Shown: positions 1 to 7,005 of the stretch, in pieces | Numbering within the stretch: the stretch's first letter is position 1 | How the letters are laid out: every line of letters starts with the position of its first letter | Source of the DNA: RGIG5472 sp051867635 | GTDB lineage: Bacteria; Bacillota; Clostridia; Oscillospirales; Oscillospiraceae | Assembly: GCA_051867635.1 (NCBI GenBank) | Contig: JBJDYT010000091.1 | Coordinates: 1 to 38,172 of the forward strand | Reading direction: 5' to 3' | Length of the DNA: 38,172 nt | Notes under the pieces: model-generated | Seen by the model: the letters and a program-made list of their open reading frames with translations, nothing else | What the model was told of the DNA's origin: nothing | Database searches by the model: none | Made by a program: the position numbers and the translations under genes

Positions 1-430
1 CCAGCTCCTCCAGCGCCCGCAGGGACTCGCCGGTGGAGATCACGTCGTCCACGATGAGGATGCGCTTGCCCTTCATCAGCGCCGCGTCCGCGCCGCCTAT
101 GTACAGCTCCTGCTGGTGCAGCGTGGTGATGGAGCGCACGGTGACCTTCAGCGGGTCGGTCAGGTACACCTTCATGCCCTTGCGGGCGATGAAATACTTC
201 TCCGCGCCGCTCTGACGGGCCATCTCGTGGATGAGGGGGATGCTCTTGGCCTCCGCCGTCAGCATGTAGTCATAGCTGTCCGCCGGGATGCGGCTGAGCA
301 GCTCTCTCGCGCAGGCCACGGTCAGCTCCGCGTCGCCGAACATGATGAAAGCGCCGATGTAGAAATCGTCGGTCACGGCGCAGAGGGGCAGCTCCCGCTC
401 CAGCCCCGCCACCTTCATTTTATATACCAT
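1..430 (-). CDS. Phosphoribosyltransferase family protein (adenine PRT-like), partial
   Basis: This minus-strand gene starts at ATG 430 and runs off the left edge, so only about 143 N-terminal residues are visible. The reading ends in ILIVDDVISTGES, the PRPP-binding loop of type I phosphoribosyltransferases (hydrophobic strand, two acidic residues, then T-G-x-S), followed by LRALEEL. Members of this family transfer the phosphoribosyl group of PRPP to a base, usually in purine salvage. The segment before the loop (ARKGMKVYLTDPLKVTVRS) resembles clostridial proteins annotated as adenine phosphoribosyltransferase-like, but substrate identity cannot be fixed without the C-terminus. The start is supported by AGGAGGAG about 7 nt upstream. 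It has its own promoter and is divergent from gdhA. PRT membership is secure; the base it uses is not. Confidence 0.85.
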   Translation of the reverse strand, partial: MVYKMKVAGLERELPLCAVTDDFYIGAFIMFGDAELTVACARELLSRIPADSYDYMLTAEAKSIPLIHEMARQSGAEKYFIARKGMKVYLTDPLKVTVRSITTLHQQELYIGGADAALMKGKRILIVDDVISTGESLRALEEL

Positions 431-467
431 TTCGGATCTCCTCCTGTCTTTACAGCGTCATGCACAC

Positions 468-495
468 ATTATATCGCGCGCGGGGGAAAAGTCAA
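468..495 (-). promoter_or_regulatory. Promoter of the phosphoribosyltransferase gene
   Basis: On the minus strand TTGACT (490-495) is followed after 16 nt by TATAAT (468-473). It lies about 38 nt upstream of the ATG at 430. The match is seen in sequence; activity is inferred. Confidence 0.7.
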
Positions 496-670
496 TAAGC
501 CCGGGGCCATAAACAGAAGCTCTCGGGTCCATAAGAAAGAAATGTGGCGAGATGAAAAAAAGTCAACAAAGATGGGATGAAATGTTATGATTAAGCAAAA
601 TACACAAAAATGAAGCACTTTTTTTATCAAGAAATGGAGGGAGGATTTTGGAAGATTTGGAGAAAGCCCC

Positions 671-699
671 TTGTTTCTTCACTTTTTGAGTGATAAAAT
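671..699 (+). promoter_or_regulatory. Promoter of gdhA
   Basis: TTGTTT (671-676), 17 nt and TAAAAT (694-699) precede the gdhA start by 70 nt. The leader carries a 7-bp hairpin, AGGAATC/GATTCCT (716-722 and 727-733). The rest of the intergenic stretch 496-670 is AT-rich, unlike the GC-rich coding DNA around it; no RNA gene or further site was recognised there. Confidence 0.6.
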
Positions 700-768
700 G
701 AAATCGCTTATGGAAAGGAATCACAAGATTCCTCCCCGAAGGATGAAAAATTTGGAGGTTGGATCAAA

Positions 769-2121
769 ATGAATGCATATCTGGAAAGCGTGCTTGAAAA
801 CGTAAGAACCAAGCACGGCAACGAGCCTGAGTTCGTGCAGACTGTGGAAGAGGTGTTCTCCTCCCTGGAACCCGTCATCGAGAAGCATCCTGAGTATGAG
901 AAGGTCGACCTGCTCAACCGCATGGTCGAGCCCGAGCGTATGTTCACCTTCCGCGTGGTGTGGATGGACGACAACGGCAATTGGCACACCAACCGCGGCT
1001 GGCGCTGCCAGTTTAACGGCGCCATCGGCCCCTACAAGGGCGGTCTCCGTTTCCAGAAGAACGTGTATGAGGGCATCATCAAGTTCCTGGGCTTTGAGCA
1101 GACCTTCAAGAACAGCCTGACCGGCCTGCCCATCGGCGGCGCCAAGGGCGGCTCCGACTTCGATCCCGCCGGCAAGTCCGACGCCGAAGTGATGCGCTTC
1201 TGCCAGAGCTTCATGACCGCTCTGTATCGCTACATCGGGCCCGACATCGACGTTCCCGCCGGCGACATGGGCGTGGGCGGCCGCGAGATCGGCTACCTGT
1301 ACGGCCAGTATCGCCGCCTGAAGGGCGTTTGGGAGAACGGCGTCCTCACCGGCAAGGGCCTGAGCTACGGCGGCTCCCTGATCCGTCCCGAGGCTACCGG
1401 CTACGGCGCGGTGTATTATCTCTGCGAAGTGCTGAAGCACGAGAACGACAGCATCGAGGGCAAGCGCATCGCTGTTTCCGGCTACGGCAACGTGGCTTGG
1501 GGCATCATGAAGAAGGCTGCCCAGCTCGGCGCCAAGGTCACCTACATGGCCGGCCCCGACGGTTATGTCCATGATCCCGACGGCATCAACACCGATGAGA
1601 AGCTGAACTTCATCCTCCAGATGCGCGCCAAGGATCCCATGCACTGCAAGCCCTACGCCGATCACTTCGGCTGCGAGTTCGTGGCCGGCACCAAGCACTG
1701 GGGCGCCAAGGATGTCGATATCTGCATGCCCGCTGCTATGCAGAACGACGTCAACATGGAGTGGGCTGAGAAGATCGCTGCTTCCGGTGTGAAGTACTAC
1801 ATCGAAGTCGCCAACATGCCCACCACCAACGACGCGCTGAACTTCCTGCGTCAGCAGAAGCATATGGTCGTCGCTCCCTCCAAGGCCGTCAACGCCGGCG
1901 GCGTGGGCGTGTCCGCTCTGGAAATGGCGCAGAACTCCGAGCGCCTGGTCTGGACCGCTGAGGAAGTCGATGAGCAGCTGAAGAAGATGATGGTCAACAT
2001 CCACAAGGTTTCCGCCGAAGCCGCCGAAGAGTACGGCCTGGGCTACGACCTGGTGGCCGGCGCCAACATCGCTGGCTTCAAGAAGGTCGCCGAAGCCATG
2101 ATGGAGCAGGGCTGCTTCTAA
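769..2121 (+). CDS. gdhA: NADP-type glutamate dehydrogenase
   Basis: Encodes 450 residues, the usual length of hexameric small-subunit glutamate dehydrogenases. The enzyme interconverts 2-oxoglutarate plus ammonium and glutamate in the cytoplasm, linking carbon and nitrogen metabolism. Visible family motifs are GPYKGGLRF and the lysine-containing PIGGAKGG stretch (about residues 88-127), the catalytic-aspartate region PAGDMGVGGREIG (about 164-176), and the Rossmann motif AVSGYGNVAWG (about 236-246). The C-terminus has the conserved APSKAVNAGGVGVSALEM block. Overall sequence matches the NADP-specific clostridial/enterobacterial type; cofactor preference is inferred from family. ATG 769 is preceded by GGAGG 10 nt upstream. 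Codon use includes more T-ending codons than the neighbours, as expected of a strongly expressed gene. A terminator follows within 22 nt, so it is monocistronic. Confidence 0.96.
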   Translation: MNAYLESVLENVRTKHGNEPEFVQTVEEVFSSLEPVIEKHPEYEKVDLLNRMVEPERMFTFRVVWMDDNGNWHTNRGWRCQFNGAIGPYKGGLRFQKNVYEGIIKFLGFEQTFKNSLTGLPIGGAKGGSDFDPAGKSDAEVMRFCQSFMTALYRYIGPDIDVPAGDMGVGGREIGYLYGQYRRLKGVWENGVLTGKGLSYGGSLIRPEATGYGAVYYLCEVLKHENDSIEGKRIAVSGYGNVAWGIMKKAAQLGAKVTYMAGPDGYVHDPDGINTDEKLNFILQMRAKDPMHCKPYADHFGCEFVAGTKHWGAKDVDICMPAAMQNDVNMEWAEKIAASGVKYYIEVANMPTTNDALNFLRQQKHMVVAPSKAVNAGGVGVSALEMAQNSERLVWTAEEVDEQLKKMMVNIHKVSAEAAEEYGLGYDLVAGANIAGFKKVAEAMMEQGCF

Positions 2122-2142
2122 TCGAAAGCGTACTTACCAAAG

Positions 2143-2175
2143 AAAAAACGGAGCCCGAAAGGGCTCCGTTTTTTT
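2143..2175. terminator. Bidirectional terminator between gdhA and the MerR gene
   Basis: A 9-bp stem ACGGAGCCC (2148-2156) / GGGCTCCGT (2161-2169) with a GAAA loop is flanked by six A on the left and a run of T on the right. It can therefore end gdhA (plus) and the convergent regulator (minus). Confidence 0.9.
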
Positions 2176-2199
2176 GCGCGCAGGCGCGTCGTTTCGGCC

Positions 2200-2934
2200 T
2201 TATTTCGCGCAGTAGACGGCGATGGCCTCGCCGATAAAGGCGGCGCAGCCGTCGCCGTGGCGGTCGAGATGCTCCGTGAAGCGCTCGTCCGCCGTGTACA
2301 TCTGCCCGAGGCAGGCCAGGATCTCCTTGGTGCAGCGGTAGTAGTTTTCCGTGATGTGCGTCTGCCAGCGCGCCACCAGGGCCTGCACCTCCGCATCTTC
2401 CGGCTCCCGATCCATGAGGGCGGCGAAGGCCGCGAAGATCTCCTCCGCCTCCTCCGCGGCGCCGAGTTCCTGGGCCTCGCTGCGGCCCAGGCGCTTTTCC
2501 TCGCTTTCGGCATAGGCCGCGGTGTCGCCCCAGCGCTGCCGGACCTCGTCCGCGTACTGCCGCCGGGCCTGCCTCATCTCTTCCGCTGTGATGTTTGGTT
2601 TTTTCATGCTGATTTCCTCCAGATACTCGTCGATCTGCCGCAGCAGACCGTCCAGCCGCTGCCGCTTGCGCAGCAGCAGCTCCCTCTGACGGCGCAGCGC
2701 CGGACGTTTGTCCTGCTCCGGGCGGGAGAGCAGCTCCGCCACCTCTTTCAGCGGGAATTCCAGCTCCCGGAAGAACAGGATCTGCTGCAGCCGCCAAAGC
2801 GCCTGTTCGTCATAGTACCGGTAGCCGCTGTCCGCCACCTCCGAGGGCCGGAGGAGTCCGATGGCGTCGTAGTAGCGCAGCGTCCGGACGCTGACGCCCA
2901 TACGCGCCGCCGCTTCGCTGATGGAGAGCTTCAT
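2200..2934 (-). CDS. MerR family regulator with TipAS-like C-terminal domain
   Basis: Encodes 244 residues from ATG 2934. The first 70 residues form a MerR winged helix (MKLSISEAAARMGVSVRTLRYYDAIGLLRP), then a coiled-coil dimer helix (about 75-120). The C-terminal part contains EEAEEIFAAFAALMDREPEDAEVQALVARWQTHI and ends in an acidic/aromatic segment like the TipAS drug-recognition domain. TipA-class proteins bind thiopeptides or other amphipathic drugs and activate promoters with over-long spacers. The more upstream in-frame ATG at 3000 is less likely, because the MerR fold begins exactly at 2934, where an AAAGGCGG ribosome site lies upstream. No obvious drug-efflux target gene is adjacent, so autoregulation is the only target supported by the sequence. 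Ligand unknown. Confidence 0.88.
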   Translation of the reverse strand: MKLSISEAAARMGVSVRTLRYYDAIGLLRPSEVADSGYRYYDEQALWRLQQILFFRELEFPLKEVAELLSRPEQDKRPALRRQRELLLRKRQRLDGLLRQIDEYLEEISMKKPNITAEEMRQARRQYADEVRQRWGDTAAYAESEEKRLGRSEAQELGAAEEAEEIFAAFAALMDREPEDAEVQALVARWQTHITENYYRCTKEILACLGQMYTADERFTEHLDRHGDGCAAFIGEAIAVYCAK

Positions 2935-3040
2935 GCCGCTCACCGCCTTTCTGCCCTGATACGGATGCTTGGTCTTGGCCAAATATCCCCCGTGTTGCAC
3001 GCGCGCCGCGCCGTCCCATAAAGATCTGACGGGCCTTGCC

Positions 3041-3071
3041 CTGTAAAGCCCTTTTCAAAGGGCCTTGTCAA
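3041..3071 (-). promoter_or_regulatory. MerR-type promoter/operator with palindrome in a long spacer
   Basis: On the minus strand TTGACA (3066-3071) and a -10-like TTACAG/TTTACA (3041-3047) are 18-19 bp apart. The spacer contains a 16-bp palindrome, GCCCTTT-TC-AAAGGGC (3048-3063). An over-long spacer occupied by a dyad is the hallmark of MerR-controlled promoters, so autoregulation by the downstream MerR protein is inferred. The leader to ATG 2934 would be about 100 nt. Confidence 0.72.
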
Positions 3072-3153
3072 ACCTTGGTATGAGTGTACGCCCTGACGCG
3101 GGGAGAGAGTCAAGCCCTTTTTTCATATGGCTCCGTTTGGCTGCATCCGGAGG

Positions 3154-3189
3154 CAAAAAGGAGGACGGAGCCGCGGCTCCGCCCTCCTT
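3154..3189 (-). terminator. Terminator of the ferredoxin gene
   Basis: On the minus strand a GC-rich hairpin (arms AAGGAGGGCGGAGCC and GGCTCCGTCCTCCTT, with one G-T pair) ends in a T run, only a few nt after the ferredoxin stop codon. Confidence 0.85.
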
Positions 3190-3194
3190 ATGTT

Positions 3195-3377
3195 TCACGC
3201 CTGCTCGATGGCGTTCACCGGACAGCCCTCCATGGCCTCCGTGGCAGGGGCCTCCAGGTCGGGGGCCACGTCGTTGGGGTTGGCGTGGGCGCGGCCGTCG
3301 TCCATGGTGAACACGCCGGGGCAGGTGTTGGCGCAGAGGCCGCAGCCGATGCAGTTGTCGTTGACCAGGAATTTCAT
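3195..3377 (-). CDS. Small 4Fe-4S ferredoxin
   Basis: Encodes 60 residues starting MKFLVNDNCIGCG. The motif CIGCGLCANTCP (about residues 10-21) supplies C-x2-C-x2-C, and a distal GCPVNAI (about residue 52) supplies the remaining ligand, as in mono-cluster 4Fe-4S ferredoxins of Thermotoga and clostridia. The second four-cysteine motif of the 2[4Fe-4S] clostridial type is absent. It is an acidic cytoplasmic electron carrier; its redox partner is not identifiable from the context. The start is chosen because the ferredoxin fold begins there and AAAGGACGG lies upstream. It is downstream of serA on the same strand but separated by a strong terminator and about 200 nt, so it is probably a separate unit. 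In 3378-3541 no convincing promoter was seen, only a weak CATAAT around 3450 on the minus strand. Confidence 0.93.
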   Translation of the reverse strand: MKFLVNDNCIGCGLCANTCPGVFTMDDGRAHANPNDVAPDLEAPATEAMEGCPVNAIEQA

Positions 3378-3535
3378 GCGTTCGTACCGTCCTTTCTGCG
3401 GCGGGGTATGCCGCCTTTCCTTAGCTTTCCGTGGGGATACCCCTATTATGCGGCGCACCGGCGGCGAAAACAGTCGTTTTTGCCACAAAACGGCGGGATT
3501 ATTTTGCCCTTCCGGACGGCGCCGGCGCTTTTCCG

Positions 3536-3570
3536 AAAAAGAAGGGGCAGGGCCGTCGGCCCTGCCCCTT
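3536..3570 (-). terminator. Terminator of the serC-serA operon
   Basis: Perfect 13-bp stem AAGGGGCAGGGCC (3542-3554) / GGCCCTGCCCCTT (3558-3570) with a 3-nt loop, followed on the minus strand by CTTTTTC. It begins 14 nt after the serA stop codon. Confidence 0.9.
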
Positions 3571-3583
3571 TTCGGGACCGTTT

Positions 3584-4492
3584 TTACTTGAAGCTCTCGA
3601 TGATATCGACGATCTCCTGGCCGATGCGGCCCTGGGCCTCCATGGTGGCGGCACCGATGTGGGGCGTGCAGGACACCATGGGATGGCTGTACAGCGCCTT
3701 GTTGGTGGCGGGCTCGTCGGCGTAGACATCCAGGCCGGCGCTGCGGACCTTGCCGCTGTTCAGCGCGTCCAGCAGGGCGGCTTCGTCCACGTTGGTGCCG
3801 CGGGAGGTGTTGATGATGACCACGCCGTCCTTCATCTTGGCGATACGCTCGGCGTTGATGAGGGCGCCGCCGTCCACGGAGGGAGCGTGGACGGAGATGA
3901 AGTCGGACTTCGCCAGCAGCTCATCCATCTCCACATAGGGGATGCCCAGCTGCTCCTCGATGCCGGGGATGTGGAAGATATCGAAGGCGATGACGTTCAT
4001 GCCGATGGCCTTGGCCATGACGCCCAGCTTCTGGCCGATGCGGCCGAAGCCCACCACGCCCAGGGTCTTGCCGGACAGCTCGATGCCCTTGCCGTAGGCC
4101 TTCTTCTCCCACTTGTCCTCGCGCATGGTGTGGCCGGCGATGGAGATGTAGCGGGCGCAGGCAAACATGTGGGCCATGGCCAGCTCGGCCACGGACTCGG
4201 AGGAGGCGCGGGGGGTGTTCTTCACGGTGATGCCGTTGGCCTCGGCGTACTTCACGTCGATGTTGTCAACGCCCACGCCGCCGCGGATGATGAGCTTCAG
4301 GCGGCTGCCCTTGCACTCGTCGATGTGGTTGGCGCGGACCTTGGTGGCGCTGCGGACCACCACGGCGTCGAAATCGCGCAGGGCGGCGCCCAGCTCCTCG
4401 GGGGCATAGAAATGCTCCACCACCTCATGGCCGTTCTCGACGAGCTTGGCCATGGCCTTCTTATCCATACCGTCGGTAACCAGAATACGCAT
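3584..4492 (-). CDS. serA: D-3-phosphoglycerate dehydrogenase, short form
   Basis: Encodes 302 residues. It oxidises 3-phosphoglycerate to 3-phosphohydroxypyruvate with NAD, the first step of serine synthesis. Family signatures are the substrate-side RGGVGVDNID (about residues 90-99), the Rossmann motif GVVGFGRIGQKLG (about 144-156), the NTSRGTNVDEAAL block (about 229-241) and the catalytic-histidine segment CTPHIGAATMEAQ (about 275-287). The protein ends right after the catalytic core: the C-terminal ACT regulatory domain of longer SerA proteins is missing, so ACT-type serine feedback is not expected. It lies 99 nt downstream of serC, same strand, in one operon ended by the terminator at 3536-3570. 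No serB phosphatase is present here. ATG 4492 is preceded by AAGGAGAA. Confidence 0.94.
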   Translation of the reverse strand: MRILVTDGMDKKAMAKLVENGHEVVEHFYAPEELGAALRDFDAVVVRSATKVRANHIDECKGSRLKLIIRGGVGVDNIDVKYAEANGITVKNTPRASSESVAELAMAHMFACARYISIAGHTMREDKWEKKAYGKGIELSGKTLGVVGFGRIGQKLGVMAKAIGMNVIAFDIFHIPGIEEQLGIPYVEMDELLAKSDFISVHAPSVDGGALINAERIAKMKDGVVIINTSRGTNVDEAALLDALNSGKVRSAGLDVYADEPATNKALYSHPMVSCTPHIGAATMEAQGRIGQEIVDIIESFK

Positions 4493-4555
4493 AACAGAGA
4501 TTCTCCTTATTCGTAGTATTTTAGTTTCCCGCGCGCCGCGCAGGGAGTTCGTCCT

Positions 4556-4579
4556 CCGGGCGGCGGATACGCCGCCCGG
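4556..4579 (-). other. Intercistronic hairpin between serC and serA
   Basis: Perfect 10-bp GC stem CCGGGCGGCG / CGCCGCCCGG around GATA, located 12 nt after the serC stop. There is no T tract, so it is more likely a 3'-end stabiliser or processing structure for serC mRNA than a terminator. Role inferred. Confidence 0.55.
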
Positions 4580-4591
4580 GGAGAGAGATGC

Positions 4592-5677
4592 TTACTGATG
4601 GTCCGCCTCGTACTTCTTCAGGAAGTCCACCAGGGCCTCCACGCCCTCCTTGGGCATGGCGTTGTAGATGGAGGCGCGCAGGCCGCCCACGGACTTGTGG
4701 CCCTTCAGGTTGTCGTAGCCCGCGGCCTTGGTGGCGGCCACGACCTCGGCGTCCAGCTCCTTGGAGGCGGTGACGAAGGGGATGTTCATGAGGCTGCGGA
4801 ACTCCTTCTCCACGGTGCCGGTGAACATCTTGGAGGAATCCAGGAAGTCATAGAAGACCTTGGCCTTGTCCAGGTTGCGCTGATACATGACCTCCAGGCC
4901 GCCGATCTTCTTGAGGTACTTGAAGACCTTGCCGCAGCAGTAGATGGCCCAGCAGTTGGGGGTGTTGTACATGGAGCCGTTGTCGGCGTGGGTCTTGTAC
5001 TGCAGGTAGATGGGCAGGTCGGTCAGGTCGTCGCGGATCAGATCCTCGCGGATGATGACCACCACCATGCCGGCGGGGCCCACGTTCTTCTGCACGCCGG
5101 CGTAGATCATGCCGTAGTCAGAGACGTTGCAGGGCTTGGAGAGGAACATGGAGGACTGGTCGGAGACCAGGGTGTGGCCCTTGGTGTTGGGCAGCGTCTG
5201 CCAGGTGACGCCGTGGATGGTCTCGTTTTCGCAGATGTAGACGTAGTCGGTGTCCTCGGGGATGTCCAGGTCGGAGCAGTCGGGCACGTAAGTGAAGTTC
5301 TTGTCCTTGCTGGAGGCGGCGACGATGACCTCGCCCACCTTCTTGGCCTCGGCGATGGCCTTCTTGGACCAGGCGCCGGTCTCGATGTACACGGCCTTGC
5401 CGTTCTTCATGAGGTTCATGGGGATCATGGAGAACTGCAGCGTGGCGCCGCCCTGGATGAAGAGGACCTTGTAGTTGTCGGGAATGTTCATCAGGTCACG
5501 CAGATCCTGCTCCGCCTCGTCGATGATCTGCTGGTAGACCTTGCTGCGGTGGGACATCTCCATGACGCACATGCCGGAGCCGCGATAGTTCATCATTTCG
5601 TCGCGGATCTCCTCCAGGACCTCCTCGGGCATCATGGCGGGGCCGGCGGAGAAGTTGAAAGTACGACCGTAGTTCAT
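4592..5677 (-). CDS. serC: Phosphoserine aminotransferase
   Basis: Encodes 361 residues, the standard SerC length. This PLP enzyme converts 3-phosphohydroxypyruvate and glutamate to O-phosphoserine and 2-oxoglutarate. It starts with the typical NFSAGPAMMPEEVLEEI (about residues 8-24), contains the MEMSHRSKVYQQII region (about 40-53), the phosphate/cofactor loop FIQGGATLQFSM (about 73-84), and the PLP-binding lysine in YAGVQKNVGPAG (about 192-203). The C-terminal GGLRASIYNAMP binds the substrate carboxylate in the family. It is the first gene of serC-serA, consuming glutamate that gdhA nearby can make. The ATG at 5677 has an AGGAGG ribosome site. The leader contains an 8-bp hairpin, GCGGAGAA/TTCTCCGC (5717-5736). 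Confidence 0.96.
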   Translation of the reverse strand: MNYGRTFNFSAGPAMMPEEVLEEIRDEMMNYRGSGMCVMEMSHRSKVYQQIIDEAEQDLRDLMNIPDNYKVLFIQGGATLQFSMIPMNLMKNGKAVYIETGAWSKKAIAEAKKVGEVIVAASSKDKNFTYVPDCSDLDIPEDTDYVYICENETIHGVTWQTLPNTKGHTLVSDQSSMFLSKPCNVSDYGMIYAGVQKNVGPAGMVVVIIREDLIRDDLTDLPIYLQYKTHADNGSMYNTPNCWAIYCCGKVFKYLKKIGGLEVMYQRNLDKAKVFYDFLDSSKMFTGTVEKEFRSLMNIPFVTASKELDAEVVAATKAAGYDNLKGHKSVGGLRASIYNAMPKEGVEALVDFLKKYEADHQ

Positions 5678-5716
5678 AGGTGATTGCCTCCTGTTATGTT
5701 TGTAATGTTGGCCTGT

Positions 5717-5736
5717 GCGGAGAAAAACTTCTCCGC
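5717..5736 (-). other. Hairpin in the serC leader
   Basis: 8-bp perfect stem with a 4-nt loop between the serC promoter and its ribosome site. On the mRNA strand the 5' arm is followed by GTTT. It is not a terminator; an mRNA-stabilising or regulatory role is only a guess. Confidence 0.4.
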
Positions 5737-5752
5737 AGTCTTATACAAAATA

Positions 5753-5781
5753 AGTATAGGTCATTTTCGAAGGATAAGCAA
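5753..5781 (-). promoter_or_regulatory. Promoter of serC-serA
   Basis: Minus strand TTGCTT (5776-5781), 17 nt, TATACT (5753-5758), about 75 nt upstream of the serC start. The 5782-5906 stretch up to the divergent promoter is AT-rich with no other recognised element. Confidence 0.7.
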
Positions 5782-5906
5782 CCGGAATTTCCGCATTCCT
5801 TGGGAAAAATTTGCATGCCCGCTGTGAGTGATGCTCAAAGCGGGGGGTAAAACCGGGGGAAAAGCCTTGTGATTTCCTTAAATTTTTCGACATTTTGGCA
5901 AAATCA

Positions 5907-5935
5907 TTGAAAAGTGCAAAAAAGCTTGCTATACT
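5907..5935 (+). promoter_or_regulatory. Promoter of the acyltransferase-like gene
   Basis: TTGAAA (5907-5912), 17 nt, TATACT (5930-5935). A small dyad GTTG-AATATA-CAAC (5936-5949) sits at the expected transcription start. The leader to ATG 6020 is about 80 nt. Confidence 0.72.
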
Positions 5936-6019
5936 GTTGAATATACAACAAGGGTATGCTTCCCCGCGGAGGCCTGCGGCCACGGCAGCGGGGCGGCTGT
6001 ATCGGACAGGAGAGAAGCT

Positions 6020-6868
6020 ATGAGACCTGACGGGACCCGGGTGAAGGATCTGCCGGCCATCCAGGCCGCGATCCCCTATATCATGCCCAAGCGCTTTGAC
6101 GCGCAGAATTTTGTCACGCAGTACGCGGAGATGGATCCTCTGCGGAAGTATATCCAGGAGAAGCGCCGCCAGGGGATCCGCATGACCTACATGTCGCTGG
6201 TCCTGGCGGCCTACTATAAGGCGGCCCGGCAGCATCCGCGGCTCAACCGCTTTGTGGTGAACAAGAAGATCTACCAGCGGAACCACTTCTGCGTGAGTTT
6301 CACGATCCTGAAGAAGCGGCAGGACGGCACGCCGGACGAGACGACGCTGAAGATCTTCTTCGAGGAGGGGGACGACGTCATCTCCATCAACCGGAAGATC
6401 GAGGAGGCGGTGGAGAAGAACCGCCATGCGGCCTACAACAATTCCACCGACAAATTCGCGAACTTCATGTTCGCCATCCCCCTGCTGCCCACGCTGGTGC
6501 TGGGCATTGCCCGGCTGCTGGACCATGTGGGGCTGCTGCCCCGCTTCATCATCGACCTGAGTCCCTTCCACACCAGCCTTTTCATCACGAACCTGGCCTC
6601 CATCAACACCCGCGCCATCTATCACCACTGCTACCAGTTCGGCACCACCGGCGTGTTTGTCGCCATGGGCAAGCCGGAGCCGGACTATATCAACGGGGAC
6701 TATGACAAGAAGGTGCTGCCCCTGTCCGTGGTCATGGATGAGCGCATCTGCACCGGCCACGACTACGCCGCCTTTTTCTTTGACATCCAGCGCTACCTGC
6801 GCCAGCCGGAACTGCTGGAGAACGGCGCCGAGGAGACGGAGGAGGGCGGAGAGGAAGCGGCGGTGTAA
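6020..6868 (+). CDS. 2-oxoacid dehydrogenase E2/CAT-fold acyltransferase-like protein with altered active site
   Basis: Encodes 282 residues matching the catalytic domain of 2-oxoacid dehydrogenase E2 and chloramphenicol acetyltransferase folds, without a lipoyl or E1-binding domain. The strand HTSLFITNLASI (about 188-199) corresponds to the tfTiSNlG strand of E2. The active-site motif, normally D-H-R-x-x-D-G, reads D240-E-R-I-C-T-G-H-D: the catalytic histidine is glutamate and the aspartate is threonine. Such free-standing E2-like proteins occur in many clostridia and have no assigned function as far as I know. No pyruvate dehydrogenase or lipoate gene is nearby. It is followed by its own terminator, so it is monocistronic. 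ATG 6020 is preceded by AGGAGAG. The fold is confident; catalysis is doubtful. Confidence 0.8.
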   Translation: MRPDGTRVKDLPAIQAAIPYIMPKRFDAQNFVTQYAEMDPLRKYIQEKRRQGIRMTYMSLVLAAYYKAARQHPRLNRFVVNKKIYQRNHFCVSFTILKKRQDGTPDETTLKIFFEEGDDVISINRKIEEAVEKNRHAAYNNSTDKFANFMFAIPLLPTLVLGIARLLDHVGLLPRFIIDLSPFHTSLFITNLASINTRAIYHHCYQFGTTGVFVAMGKPEPDYINGDYDKKVLPLSVVMDERICTGHDYAAFFFDIQRYLRQPELLENGAEETEEGGEEAAV

Positions 6869-6896
6869 AACAGCAGCGTCCTGACACGCTTCGCAG

Positions 6897-6921
6897 GGGC
6901 GGCCCCCGGCCGCCCTTGCTT
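6897..6921 (+). terminator. Terminator of the acyltransferase-like gene
   Basis: GGGCGGCC (6897-6904) / GGCCGCCC (6908-6915) with a 3-nt loop, followed by TTGCTTTTTT. The T tract also contains the -35 box of the next gene. Confidence 0.88.
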
Positions 6922-6944
6922 TTTTATCCCGCCTGCTCTACAAT
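6916..6944 (+). promoter_or_regulatory. Promoter of the chloride transporter gene, overlapping a terminator
   Basis: TTGCTT (6916-6921), 17 nt, TACAAT (6939-6944). The -35 hexamer is part of the T tract of the upstream terminator. The leader contains a short hairpin GCCCGC-GCCG-GCGGGC followed by TTTT (6968-6987) just before the ribosome site, a possible weak attenuator. Confidence 0.68.
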
Positions 6945-7005
6945 GGGCGGGGAATGAGGGAAAAACGGCCCGCGCCGGCGGGCTTTTGCAAGGAGGCGGT
7001 GTACC

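Noticed and set aside
721..2004. Long antisense frame opposite gdhA
   Set aside because: Repetitive Ala/Gly/Val/His composition and no family resemblance; gdhA is unambiguous on the other strand.
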